From assembly GCF_047663525.1 (NCBI RefSeq), contig NC_092601.1, positions 18,499,501-18,563,500 of the forward strand: a stretch of 64,000 nucleotides of DNA, read 5' to 3'. This document shows, piece after piece, positions 13,089-24,805 of the stretch (positions are counted from its first letter, which is position 1; every line of letters starts with the position of its first letter). Below the pieces are notes generated by a model. It saw nothing but the letters and a program-made list of their open reading frames with translations, searched no databases and had not been told where the DNA came from. The position numbers were made by a program, and so were the translations under genes. Source of the stretch: Anas platyrhynchos (lineage: Eukaryota; Chordata; Aves; Anseriformes; Anatidae).

Positions 13089-13728
13089 ATGACCCCCCCG
13101 GCCCCTCCCGGTGCCACCTGGGCGCTGGGAGGAGGCCCCAGCCCTGCCCCGGCCTCCAGGCCTCGCTCAGGGGGCACCAGGCTGGAGGCGAAGCAGCGGG
13201 TCAGGGGGGATTAATTAGCTGAAAAGCAGCTTGGAGCTCAGGCCGGGATCTCATTAGCAATTAGTGTAACAGAGCCAGGGGATGCGGAGTCCAGCAAAGC
13301 CCAGCTCAGCCTCCAGGAAGCCAGGACAAAGAGACTTTTGGGGGCAGGGGACAGCAGAGCTGCCACCGACAACTGGCTTCTCACAGGGAAACTGCTGAGA
13401 CGCTGCCAAAACCCATCCCTCCTTCCCAGCACGTCCTGCCAGAGGCTGTGATTTAGCAAGAACACACTGAAACAGCCTAAAAGCACCTGTAGTTGAGCTG
13501 AAATGGTGACTTAAGGTTAAAGAAAACCATCCCCGGTTAAAGTTTTGACTCTGGCAAAGCCTGAAGACTTCCAATGCATCTGCGTCCTCCCATCCAAAAC
13601 CCAGGGGAAGACACAAACCCACCCCAGCTTTGGGGGATCCCCCCAGCTGCAGACTCCTCAGGCACCAGCAGGAACGTTTTTAAAAGACAAAATAAGACGG
13701 CTATTTCTCTAACACAGTGAATCAATGT

Positions 13729-13745
13729 TTTATTTTTTGTTTATT
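13729..13745 (-). terminator. Poly(A) signals of MSRB1
   Basis: Two AATAAA hexamers on the minus strand (TTTATT at 13,729-13,734 and 13,740-13,745) are the first good signals after the MSRB1 stop. They imply a 3' UTR of about 1.27 kb that contains the candidate SECIS element. Assignment to MSRB1 is by position. Confidence 0.6.
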
Positions 13746-14372
13746 TTCAGTGTTCGAAGAGGTACAAGATGAGCAGTGAGCTCCAGGGAATGAGCCGGCA
13801 CATTGCACTTGTGGCCGGTGCCCTTCCCTCTAGCCCAGGAGGCCCGAGGAGGCAAAAAGCACGTGGAGAAAAGCCCCCAAAGTGCCCCGAGTGCAGCTGA
13901 ACCGTAACGCTGTGGCGTGGCTGCACCACCCCGCTCACGTGCTGCACCAGTTACACCATCAGACCCATGGGTCAAAGGTTTCCTGTGCCCAGAAACCCTC
14001 CTGTCCCGATTTCAAAGAGGAGGGTTTGGTTCCTGGGCAGTGAGCAAAGCAGGGCAGTGAGGGAAGGCCACGAATCAGACCCTGAATTAAGGAGGAATCA
14101 GTGTCAGAGCCCTTTTGAGTGCAGAGAGAACGCAAAGGTGACTCCTAAAGCCTGAGTTGTGCAAGGTGCAGTCGGTGAGCCTGGTTCTGGCCTCCCTTAC
14201 AGCAGCATAAAGTAAGGAGGAACCGTTCACACCACGAGGGTTACAACGCAGTAATACCGGGTCTGCTGTGAGGCAGAGCCAGAGCCAGGCCCAGAGGACA
14301 CAGTAAATGCAGAACCGCCTCTGCTGCCTGCATGTTGGGTCGAGGGGTAAAAAACCCGGGTGCTGTCCAGCA

Positions 14373-14441
14373 GGGTCATAAGAACATCCTTGCCCCAGCA
14401 TCCTGGAAGGGTTTACAGAGGGCAATTCATACCATGATCCC
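14373..14441 (-). promoter_or_regulatory. Candidate SECIS element in the MSRB1 3' UTR
   Basis: Read on the minus strand, the segment folds as a SECIS element should. The 5' core ATGA (14,427-14,430) is followed by 12 nt and then the unpaired apical AAA (14,412-14,414). The arms TTGCCC and GGGCAA pair, and GGAT (14,386-14,389) supplies the opposing GA. CC-TTCCA-GG forms a form-II mini-stem. Below the core, GGGATCAT (14,434-14,441) pairs with ATGACCC (14,373-14,379) with one bulged A. It lies about 570 nt after the MSRB1 stop, as needed to recode its UGA. The middle of the upper helix is weak, with one mismatch, one bulge and GU pairs. Confidence 0.65.
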
Positions 14442-15012
14442 AGCCCAGAATAGCACCAGAGATTAACCCAGGCTCTGCTCCCCGCTAATCCAGCGCCATC
14501 CCCCCTCCGAGACGTCAGGAGGGAGGCTCTGGGTGGCAGCGGTGGCAAGGCAGCATCTGCCCTTCTTGCCACGGCGCTGAGGCAGCCCCAGCTCTGCTGG
14601 GCACCACCAGAACTGCCCCAGCACCCAGCGGAGGCAGGGACGCAGGCACGGGTGCTGCTGCAGTGGGCAAAGCAGAAAGGACGCAGCAGCAGCTGCTGGC
14701 AGAGGCAGGGATGTCTGGGGGAAAATGGGAGGGGGAAAGGGAAGGTAAAATGAAGAGCTGCAGCCTCCAGCTTAACTCGTGCAAAATAACCTCAGGCACG
14801 GGTCATACAACCCAGCCCCCAGCAAGTGCAGGGCAGCCACAGCCTCCCCTTCCCTCCCAGCTCCCTCCCAGCACCCAGAATGGGGATGTCTCGGAGCATG
14901 GAGCCGGCCTGGGGGCACCAGGAGCTTTGTCGGGGGGTGTCTTGCTCCCAGTGCACCCCAAGATGTGAACGCAGGATCAGCCCCCAGCAGCATGTTGTGT
15001 AGAGCAGCTCGC

Positions 15013-16370
15013 TTACTTCTCCTTCGGGTCCTTATCTGCTTTGCCTGGAAGAGGGGGAGGAAAGAAATCAGGGCCCCTGTGTAGCACTGCAGTCGGATAA
15101 TCAGAACAGCAAGACACGGCTGGGGTGCTGCCCTGAGCTCAGACACAGCCTCCCAAAGCCTTTTTCTGACAGTGGGCAAGCAAACAGCACCACAACCACT
15201 GCAGAAAGAACTGGCCTTTGCCTACCATAAAGCGGAAGAAATGTTCAAACCTTGCACGTGACTACTGCAGGAAATGAGCCAGCAAGCTCAGCGCCATCCT
15301 GCCCTGGCTCTGCACCACCAGCAGAAAGCCTCCAGGGTTCTGCTGCTCCCCTGACACACAGGGACCTGGGGCACCTCCAGCATGCCCCATATTCCACCAT
15401 GCAAGGTCAGAGAGCCCCCACAGAGCCACCCACTGATCAGCCTGAGGCGTGTGGGATTTGCTGGGGGCCTGGGGGGCTCCAGGTTTACCGCATCCCTCAC
15501 CGTGCAGCCAGGCTGGCAGCAACCCCAACAGATAACCACGAGGAAAGAGGCAGCCCGGTGAGGCGCAGCCCTTACCTTTCGGGATAAATTTCAGCGAGCT
15601 GCTGAATATTCAGAAGCGGGACTGCCCCCTCTTGGGCCCGTCATTGAGGAACTCGTGGCCCAGCCCGTTGCCACACTTGCCACAGGACACCTGGCGACAC
15701 AAGGAGGGGGTCACAAGGGGCCTTTTGTCAGCATGGACCCTGCTATGAGAAACGGGCTTTTTTCACCCCATTCTGAGCATTTGGGACCCCTCACCTTGAA
15801 GGCCCCCGGGCGCTCCTTGCGCTTGGCCACGCTGTCCTCGTGGATGGTCTCGGTGAAGGCCGGCCAGGGCGAGGAGTGCTCGTACTTGGCGCGGCTGGAG
15901 AACAGCTCGTAGCCACACCGGGCACACGCGTAGATACCTGGGGGGGGGGAATGGCAGAGGGAAGGGGGGCTCAGCACTGAGACCCCCGAGAAGCCCCCCG
16001 GGGCCGTGTCAGCTGCCCCAGGACACCCTCACCCCTGGGCTCTACCCCCTGGGGCAGCCACCAGCCCAGGGCCAGGCACCAAAAGGGGGCTTTGAGCTCG
16101 CCCCCAGACCCCCTTTATAGGCAGCCCCCCCGACCCCTCCAGCCTCCCCCCAACCCCCCGGGGCTCGCCCCCAGCCCATCCCCGCAGGACGAAGCCCCCC
16201 AGCCACACCACCCCCCCCGACCCCCTTTATAAACGACCCCCCAAACCCCTCCAACCTCCCCCCGACCCCCAGCAGGACCCCCCCGACTTTTAGGGTCGCC
16301 CCCGGCCGCGCTCACCCGGCTCGAAGTGGTCTCGGAACGCCTCGCCCCCCAGGAAGGAGCAGAACGACAT
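15013..16370 (-). CDS. MSRB1: Methionine-R-sulfoxide reductase B1 (selenoprotein R)
   Basis: MSRB1 reduces methionine-R-sulfoxide in proteins, in cytosol and nucleus. Four coding exons join in frame on the minus strand: 16,370-16,316, 15,937-15,795, 15,690-15,576 and 15,044-15,013, giving 114 residues (human about 116). The protein starts [12 protein letters not shown]. It has the zinc-site CxxC pairs CARC and CGKC, the substrate motif [12 protein letters not shown], and the C-terminal [13 protein letters not shown] followed by an in-frame TGA at 15,610-15,612. After the TGA the frame continues [21 protein letters not shown] to TAA. This TGA is the selenocysteine codon (residue 93; Sec95 in human), the catalytic residue. 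A routine gene caller would stop there. The start has a good context (GCCATGT). The promoter is a CpG island with no visible TATA box. Confidence 0.95.
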
Positions 16371-17600
16371 GGCGGAGCCCCCCCCTCCGCCTCCCCGCCC
16401 ACCGCCCGCCCACTGCCACCCCCCCGCCCCGCCCCCCGACCACGCCCCCCTCCCCAAAAAAGCCCCTCCCACTCTGGCCCCGCCCCCTCCGCGGAGCCCC
16501 GGGGCCACCGGGGGGCGTGCGCTGTGGGGGGGGGGGTCCCACCTAGGGGGGGGTCTCCCCCGCTCCTCTCCGCTCCCCCCAGCCCCGTCCCGCAGTTTTG
16601 GGGCTTTTTGGGGCCGCTCCGGTCCCCCGCGTGCTCCTGGTGCGTCCCCCCCCCGGGGCAGCGAAGCACCGGGAGAGGGGAGGGGGCGGCTCCTGCCGGG
16701 GCTCCGCGGCACCGGGGGGGTCAGGACGGGGGGGTCCCGGCTGTGTGTGTGTGTGTGTGTCCCCGCTGCCCCCCCCCCCGCACCGCACAGCACAGCACCG
16801 GGGCCGGCTGAACGCGAACGGAGCCGGCCCCGGGGCGGAGCTCGGCGGGGCGGAGCGGGGCCCGGCGCGGTCCTGCGGATGCTCCGGTACCGGCGGTGGG
16901 GAGCGGGGCGAGCTCCGAGCCCTGCACCGGGCACCCAGACCCCGCCTTGGGACCGGGGCTGAGCCCTCACCTCCGGTACCGGCACCGCCACCGGCATCAG
17001 CCCTGCGGTACCGGCACCGGCACTGCCCCCCCCCCCGGTACCGGCCCCGATCTCCCCCGGTACCGGCCCCCCAGCCCCAGGAGCGGACCCTTCCCGGCAG
17101 CGCGGGGCAGGTACGGGCGCTGCGGGAGCGGGACCCCCGCAGGGAGCGGTGCCGGGGGCAGCCCCGGTGCCCGGAGCGGTGCTGGGGGGGCCGGGCAGCG
17201 ACCGGCACGGAGCTGGGGGCTCCCCCCCCACCGTGGGCTGGGGTTCGGTGAGCGGCTCCGGGGGGGCTCGGGACAGAGCAGGGGGGACGTGGGAACGTGG
17301 GGGGACAGGGGACATGGGGACATGGGGACGGGCACCCCCGAGGAGCCCCCCCGAGGGGTGCGGGACAGGCTGCGGGCACCACGGGGCACAAAGTGGGGGG
17401 CACTGTGGGGTGCAGGCTCAGCGGGGATGGTGGCCCCATCCCGCCACCCTAATAGCAGGGGGCAAAGGGGGCAGCCGGGCTCCAGCAGCCCCTGTGGGGA
17501 CCGTCCCTGCTGGGCCTGGGTCTGCGGGGATGGCGTGGAGGGGGGGTGTGGGATGTGAGCTGGGTGCCCCCATGGGGTACGTGGGGTGTGGGGGCTCCTG
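16000..17600. promoter_or_regulatory. CpG island promoter region of MSRB1
   Basis: Very GC- and CpG-dense DNA spans MSRB1 exon 1 and about 1.2 kb upstream. It contains a (TG)n run at 16,741-16,760 and five copies of GGTACCGG between 16,886 and 17,066. Long open frames on both strands here reflect lack of stop codons in GC-rich DNA; none resembles a protein. Confidence 0.75.
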
Positions 17601-20074
17601 GAGGAGGAGGGGGCAGCAGCCCCGCGTGCCGCAAGGTAAGGGCTGTGCGGTGAAGGTGAGCTGCAGGCAGCAGGAGCCAGGCCTGGAGCAAAGCGCTTAA
17701 AGGGTTTCTGGGCCCTCCTGACGGTGACACGTCCACATCCCACAGCCCGGAGCAAGAGCCGGGGGCTGCAGCTGCCCGGCACGTGGAGCCCCCCACGCAG
17801 GGCCACTGCTCCTGCCCTCTGGATGCTGCCGGTTTAAATTAGGTCAGGCGTGCGTCGCGGGCTCCGCCGCGCTCCCGCTCGAGCCCAGGGGATTGATGGC
17901 TCGTGGCAGGCATGGGGAGGATGAGCTTGGGGCTGGGGTGGTGGGGAGCCGAGGATGCTCCGTGCTGCTTTGTGGGGAGCGGGCGCTGCCTCTCCTCAGC
18001 CACCGAGCTCAAACGAGGGGGGCACCAGGCAGGCTCGGAGCAGGCTGAAGCACCACGGAGATGTTCCAGGTGCAGGTTTGCAGGCAGCCTAAAGCAGGCA
18101 GGCTCCAGGAGCAGCTGCAGCAGCCACCGGGACCCTGCGTGGCGGCAGCATCGCCCACCCGGCCCCTCTGCTGAAGCTTTTTCAGGGGGTGAAGCCGTGC
18201 CTGCTCTAAAAGCTCTCGGGTTCTGCCTGGAAGCAGTCTGCGTTCGTCAGATGCCGGTGCGCAGAAAATTGATGTCCTTAGGTTGCAGCGAGACTTTCTT
18301 CAAAGCCCTGCGCTCCTTAATCACAGGATAATGCAGGGAGCTCTCCAGCTACAGCGCTCGTAACCACAGCAATTTGGTTTCTGCGGCGGTACGTTGTGAA
18401 GATAATTAGACGAGGGATTTCCAACTTGTTTGGCTGGGTGATAAAAACCTCTCTGGGAGGAGGCAGAGCCCTGCCACAAGCCCCGCTAGCGGTGCCAGCC
18501 CGCCTCCGGCAGCCACCGGCAGCTCTCATTAGCTGCAGAGGGCTGCTGGAGATTAATTTTTCAATTAACTCTCCTTGTTTTTACATCAAAAGCAAACACC
18601 ATTTTGGCAATGGCCCACCTGGGAGGGTGTAGGTATCATCGGTGGGCGTGAGCCAGCGCCGGGCAGCGAAGCACGGCAGGAGCGCACTTTTGCTGCCTCG
18701 TGCGTGCAAAGGGGGGTGTGGAACGGGGAGGTGCTCGGGGACACCCCCCTGTCCAGGCTGCGCTTGTGTCTCCTTCTGCACCACGTCAAGCCAGGATCCT
18801 GCACCCGAGCCAGAAAGAGAGAGATGAGAAGCCTCCAAAGCTGCCTCCAGAGACACCTCTAGGCTCAATATGTGCTTTCTGAGCCCTGAGCTGAGACCTT
18901 CACCGGGGCTGCCCCGCACGGAGCCCCCACCGGGGTGCTGGTGGCCCTGCTGTGGCACCCCCAGGGTCCGTCCCCCTGCTCCGCACCCCCCCGGCCACCC
19001 CCACTCCCCAGAGGTGGCTGCGTCTCAGCAGCGCACACGTAGCCCCCGCTGTACTCGCTGTCCCTGCCAGCTGAAAACTCCCATGTAAACCCAGGCTATT
19101 ATTATCTCAGTCTTCCACTCTGCTAATGGTCTCTCAGGAAACAGACTTTTTCTTTCCCCCCCCACCTCCTTTTTTTTTTTTTTTTTTTTTTTTTAGCTTT
19201 TATAACCCAGGAATACCGGAGCAGAGGTAACCAAACACCAAGCAGGGCGCAGCGGAGCACCGAGCCCGTGCCACATGCTGGGGAGCTGCTGAGCCCCTGA
19301 GCCAACAACAGGGCCACGGATCAGCACCGGGTCTTTCTGGTAGGCACAACCATGGCTGGGGGGGCCCAGGCAGCACCGGGGACAGGTTTGGCACTGGGGA
19401 CAGCTGTGGCACTGAGCCACCAGGCTCAGGGTGCGCTGGGGGTGCCGGAGCCCTGGGTGGTGCCATCCCGGTGCTGGGTTTGCCGAGTAAATGCAAGGAG
19501 CAAGCCCTTGAGAGGGGGCAGATCCTGCCAGAGCATCGCTGCAGGCGAGGGAAGGAGCTCCCCAGCACCGCTCCCCGCGGGCTGCCAGCCCCAGGACCTG
19601 CTGCGATCTCTCCCTTCCCCTAGCCCCGGGCGTCCCCCCAGATTATTTGGGGTTAACAGTTGGCGCGTGTAAATCAGAAGCAAAGCGAAAGCCGCGAAGC
19701 AGGAGATTACATAAATGGAGCTGGAGGCAGCTGCGACGCAGCCTGTAATTAATTCGTGGTAGGAAAATGCTTTGAAGATCCTGGCTGAGGCACATCCCAG
19801 GCACGAGGCAGCCCGAGGGGCAGCACCCACCTGCAGCCGGGACCTGCTCAGCCCCGCTCCTGCCACGGGGATGCTGTGAGAGGAGGGGTGGGGGTGGAGG
19901 ACGAGCTCCCTGTGCTCAGCCCGGTGCTCTGGGTGCTGGGCTCAGCCCCACGATGGTCCTGAGAGCCTGGCCTGCAGCTCCCATCCTTCCTACCGATATC
20001 ATGCACCTGCTCAGGGGTTCAGGCAGCCTCGACGTGGCACCAAGCTGAGCTGCTCCCTCCCATTCCCTCGGCAG
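17600..20074. other. Intergenic stretch between MSRB1 and the TEX2-like gene
   Basis: No gene is seen. AT-rich islands at about 18,290-18,620 and 19,640-19,770 contain ATAATTAGACG, GATTAATTTTTCAATTAAC and CTGTAATTAATTCG, like those left of MSRB1. A T-run fills 19,170-19,194. The 5' non-coding exon of the TEX2-like gene could lie here but was not identified. Confidence 0.5.
19170..19194. repeat. Poly(T) run, 25 bp
   Basis: Uninterrupted T-run following a C-run. It could be the poly(A) end of a retroposed sequence on the minus strand, but no source sequence is recognisable beside it. Confidence 0.8.
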
Positions 20075-20091
20075 CACCGGCACCGTCGGCG

Positions 20092-23000
20092 ATGCGCGCG
20101 ATGGCAGAGCAGGCTGTGGCAGCAGCGGACGCCTCCCCAACCCTGGCACCATCCCCAGGCTCCCCTTGGCACAGGGACACCGATGGGACAAAGCCTCAGC
20201 CCGCCAGCACCAGGGAGGACAGCGGCGGCCGGGACGGCTGCGGGATCATTTTCCCTGTGGATGGGGACACGAAGCCTCTCCCCTCGCCCCAGCCCGCGGG
20301 GATGCTCCTGGCTGACATCCCACGGGGGCCGCAGCCGCGGCTGAGCCTGGCCAAGTCCCGCACGGCCCCGTCCTCGCCCAGCGTCTCCCCGTCGGAGAGC
20401 CGCGCTGCCCTGCTCCGGCTGCGGGAGGCCAAGCTGGAGGACACCAAGAGGAGGCTGTCGGAGGCCGTGCAGGAGCCCCTCAGCCGGCTGAGCCGGCTCA
20501 TGGCCGAGGAGAGCAGCCCCACGGCACGGCTGAAAGCAGGAGGCAGCCCCGGGCGAGGGGAGCCAGGGGGGCGAGGGGCTGGGGGTCGCCGGGTGCGGGA
20601 CTGGAGCCCCTGGGAGCCCAGCCTGAACTGCCGCTACGAGATCTGCTCCTACGGGGATGTCATCCAGGTGGTGGAGGTTGTGCAGCAGGAGGCCGAGCCC
20701 CCAGAGCAGCCTCCAGCAGCCCGGCCGGGGGGCTCGGTGCCGGGCAGGGCCCTGGTCTGCATCGCGCTCCTCGCCTACGGCTACTTGGTCCTGCCGCTGC
20801 CACCCTACGCTGCTGGGCTCTGCTTGGGGCTCACCGGTGGGTTGCTGCTGGGCTTCCTCGCCATCCTGCTCCTCCTGCTCAAGCCTCCGCCACCGCGGGG
20901 CCGCCTGCGCCCTGAGCTGCTCCCGGGGGGCCCGCGGGGAGCCCACGGCCTCCAGGTAGGAGAGGGGTGGTTGTGGGTGCTGGGGCTGGGTGCTAGGAGC
21001 TGGATGCTGGGGCTGCCCAAAGCTGCACGGCACCACGGGGCAGCCGGCTCCTCTCCCCTCCAGGGCTGGCTGAACCAGCTGCACGTCTACGACCCCGAGC
21101 TCTACCACCCATCGCTCACGCACTCGGTGCTGGCCACTCTGGACGGGGCCACCCTCAAGCTCTCCTACCCCAAGAACAACATCCCGCGCCGGGCCGCCTT
21201 CGCGGAGGAAATCCTCGAGGCCACCTTCATCAGCCAGCGCTGCTATGACATGACCGATGCCAAGGTGACCGCGGAGCTGCCCTTGGGAGCGGGGGGCTGT
21301 CCCCTCGCAGGGACCCCCAGTGCCTCACGGCCACTCTTGGTGTTGCAGGTCTTCCTCTGCCCCCCCTGCCTAGCCCGAAAGCGGCTGTGGAACAAGAAGT
21401 ACCCCATCTGCATCCTCTTCCCGGACCGGCCGGACACGGAGCACAGGAGCAGTGATGAACACGGCACGGAGCCGCAGGGGGACGAAGGGATGAAGAAGCC
21501 ACAGGTGCCCACCCAGGACATCCCAGGGGACTGCAGGGAAAGGTGCCTGTACCTCTTTGGGCGGACGGGGAGGGAGAAGGAGGAGTGGTACCAGCACCTC
21601 CTGCGAGCCTGCCACGGGACCCCGAGCAGCAGCCACGGTGAAGCCAGGCCAGGTGAGATGTGGCCACTGCTCCACACCGGGACTGATCCGTGGCTGGGAG
21701 CTGCCCCGTGCCAGGACAGGCTCTGGGAAGGCAGCAGGGAGCGGGGAGGGAGGTGGAGGAGCTGGGACAGGGCTCACCAGCCCACAGCTTGTGCAGCAGC
21801 AGGGGCACCACGTCACCCCTCGCTGCAACCAGCCCGGTCGTGTCCCCGTGTCCCCAGGCATGGGACCGGCTCCGCAGAGCACTGCCAGCAGCAGTGGAGG
21901 GAGCACCGAGGACATCCCCTCTGCCATCAGACTCAAGGACCTGGCTGGAAATGTCCGACAGAAGATTTTTCTGGATTACAGCACCTACATGGCCCGCTTC
22001 GTGCCGGCAGAGGCTGGGGGCAGCCCGGAGCAGAGCCCCCCTCACAGCGTGCTGAGCAGCCCTACGCCCGGGAAGGTGAGTGGGGCAGATCCAGCCCTCA
22101 GTGCCGCTGCCTCCTGGCCCTGTTGTTCACCTCCTCCCTCCTGGCACCATGATTTGGGTGGCCGAGCTGTGGTGCTGGGGAGCACAGCCCCAGCCTGCAG
22201 GTCCCACCCTGCTCCAGGCGCTCGTGGCTTCTCCCCACCCGCAGCTCGGCGAGGACACAGCCGGGCGCAGCGAGGGGTGCACGGCCTGGGTGAACGCACT
22301 GGTGGGGCGCATCTTCTGGGATTTCCTCCGGGAGCACTACTGGGCCGAGCAGGTGGCCAGCAAGATCCAGAAGAAGTTGAGCAAGATCAAGGTGAGAAGC
22401 AGGAACGACCCTGGGGGCACGGGAGGTGGCAGCAGCAAGGAGAGCCCCGTCCTGTCCCGATGGTGGGTGCCAGGCTGTGGTGATGATCCCTGTGTGGTTT
22501 CTCTCCATCAGCTCCCGTATTTCATGAACGAGCTGACGCTGACGGAGCTGGACATGGGCACGTCCATCCCCTCCATCCTCAGCACCTCCAAGCCCACCAT
22601 CAACGACCGAGGTATGAACCCTGCTGCCTTGCAGAGTGGCAGGATGCACAGCAGCTGTTATTGAGGTGCCAGCCCGGTCCCCAAAGCAGGGAGGTTTTGG
22701 TGGGCACATGAGCAGCCCTCAGCCCCTGCGGCACTGACAGGGGCTCGCCCCTTCCCTCCCCGGCAGGGCTCTGGGTGGACATGGAGGTCACCTACAGCGG
22801 CTCCTTGCAGATGACCCTTGAGACGAAGATGAACCTCTGCAAGCTGGGGAAGGAGGGTGCCGCAGAGGACAGCGGCCCGGCGGAGGCAGGAGGAGAGGGG
22901 TAAGGTGACCGCATGTGGCTGGGTGGCATCCGCATCCTCCCACCTGAGCGAGGCGAGAGGGTGCTGGTGCCAGGGCACTGATGCAGCCCGGGGCTCACAG

Positions 23001-24314
23001 GGCCAAGCCTCGGCTGATCCTGCTGGCAGACAGCGACGCGGAGTCATCCAGCGCCGGCTCCTCCGACGAGGAGGACATCGCCACCACAGAGCCCGCAGGA
23101 GCCCTAGGAGAGCGGGTGCCCCCGCCCGGCACCGAGGGGTGAGGGGCTGCTCGGGGCCATGGGGCAGAAAGGGAGGTGCTGGGGGAGGCTCAGGCAGGGG
23201 TCCCGATGCATCGTGGCAGCCCTTGGCAAGGGAGGCCCATCCCTGCGGGGTGCTGGTGGCAGGTGGCTGGGGGTGCTGAGCACCAGCACGGCTCCGGGTC
23301 TCACCCCGCGGCTCCCCTCGCTTTAGCCACGTCAGCGGGAACAGCACGGGCCGGAAGATCCTGCGCTTTGTGGATAAGATCGCCAAGTCCAAGTACTTCC
23401 AGAAGGCCACCGAAAACGAGTTCATCAAAAAGAAGATCGAGGAAGTTTCCAACACGCCGCTGCTGCTGACGGTGGAGGTGCAGGAGCTGGCGGGCACCTT
23501 GGCCGTGAACGTGCCCCCGCCGCCCACGGACCGTGTCTGGTACCTGCCTTCCTTCCTCCCGGGGGGTCCACAAGCTGGCCACGGGGGCTGTGCCACGTGC
23601 GTGGGACGTGATGCTTGATGCTTTCTGCTGCTGTCCTCCCCCTCGCAGGTACAGCTTCCGTGTCCCACCCCAGCTGGAGCTGAAGGTGCGCCCCAAGCTG
23701 GGCGAGCGGGAGGTGACGTTCCTCCACGTCACCGAGTGGATCGAGAAGAAGCTGCAGCATGAATTTCAGGTGCCTGTCCCGAAGGGCTGGGTTTGTTAAA
23801 GGGCTGAGCAAACCCTGCTGGTTTGGTTTCTGCTTCTCACCCTTGAGATTTCTGCTTGAAGAACAGAAGGTTCCCCATAGATGTTCAGGTACCCAAATGC
23901 CCTTAGAGAGTAATCCATCTGAATATCCTCAAAGCCCTGGTCACTGCCCTCTGCCATAACCACTCCTGAAACCCTCCGTACAAGTGAGCCAGCCAAAAAT
24001 AAGCTGCTCCTGCTTGTTCCTACCTGGAGATATTCAAAGCTGAGGAGCTGGGAGCCCAGGAGCTGTTTTTAGCCCTGATCTCTGCCCCAAGCTCCTGTGG
24101 CTCCTGCCACAGCCACTTCCAGGCCAAAGCATCAGCACTCAGGTAGTGGAACTTAAAATCACTTGTTTGTTTGGATTCCTCTTTACAGAAAATTTTGGTG
24201 ATGCCAAACATGGATGATCTCATCATTCCCATCATGAGCTCCGGCCTGGATCCTCAGCCACCCACTGGAGAGCTGCCCAGGGACCCACCAGCCAAGGGAG
24301 AGAGGAGGCTCTGA
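20092..24314 (+). CDS. TEX2-like ER lipid-transfer protein with PH-like and SMP domains
   Basis: Eleven exons join in frame: 20,092-20,955, 21,064-21,264, 21,349-21,652, 21,858-22,075, 22,245-22,391, 22,512-22,611, 22,767-22,899, 23,001-23,138, 23,327-23,539, 23,649-23,769 and 24,189-24,314, giving 854 residues. Residues 1-215 are low-complexity. Two hydrophobic segments at about 220-236 and 240-263 form an ER-membrane hairpin. A PH-like region follows (about 300-450, with LARKRLWNKKYPICILFPD and CLYLFGRTGREKEEWYQHLL). The SMP domain covers about 535-835 (CTAWVNALVGRIFWDF, ELDMGTSIPSI), interrupted by an acidic insert DSDAESSSAGSSDEED. SMP proteins of the TEX2/Nvj2 family move lipids at ER contact sites. 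The acceptor for exon 8 at 23,000 was chosen over one at 23,029 because only it keeps KPRLILLADSD in frame. An acceptor at 20,074 suggests an upstream 5' UTR exon. A second ATG lies at 20,101. I take it as a paralog of TEX2, not TEX2 itself, from gene position. Confidence 0.88.
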
Positions 24315-24805
24315 TGTGCAGCCCCGTGGGCAGGACAGAGATGCTGCACAGGGCTCGGGGACCTCGCTGGGACACAGAGCTAGCTGGGACCTGGCCACTG
24401 ATGGCATCCAGCACTACGCCGTGGGGTCTGAGCTTCTTGGTTCATCTCATCCTCAGCATCCTGCTCCTTTGCAGATGAGCCGCCTCCTTCAATACTGCAA
24501 GCACACGTTCAGAGCTGAACCAGACCCCGAGGAAAGGGGCTTGCTGGAGACCCAAGAACTTCATGCACCTCCCACCAGCATCTCAGGACTCCTTCTGGCC
24601 AAGGGGGCAGCTCCAGAGCAGCAGAGGGCTGGGTTTTCCCCTGCCTGGTTCCCAAAGAGGGTGCAGGATGCAAAGACAGCTTCCACACTCGAGGAGTTGT
24701 GATCACCGCCGACCCAAAGCATCACAGCTCCAGGACACATCACACCCTTCCCGCTGGCAGCTGGGCTGCAAGGAAAACACGGGCGGGAAACGAGTCCAAA
24801 ACCTG

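Noticed and set aside
14786-14812. Alternative SECIS candidate with ATGA and a CGTGC/GCACG stem
   Set aside because: It lacks the unpaired apical AA and has too short a helix.
16290-17806. Frames of 200-341 residues on both strands in the MSRB1 CpG island
   Set aside because: GC-rich DNA lacks stop codons; the frames are Pro/Gly/Ala/Arg-rich, overlap each other, and one contains the true 19-residue MSRB1 exon 1 only at its end.
20011-21123. A 370-residue minus-strand frame
   Set aside because: It is the shadow of TEX2-like exon 1 and intron 1; the plus strand has the conserved domains and the splice sites.
24020-24060. Possible CR1 scrap (GGAGATATTCAAAGC) in a TEX2-like intron
   Set aside because: The match is only about 15 bp, too short to call.
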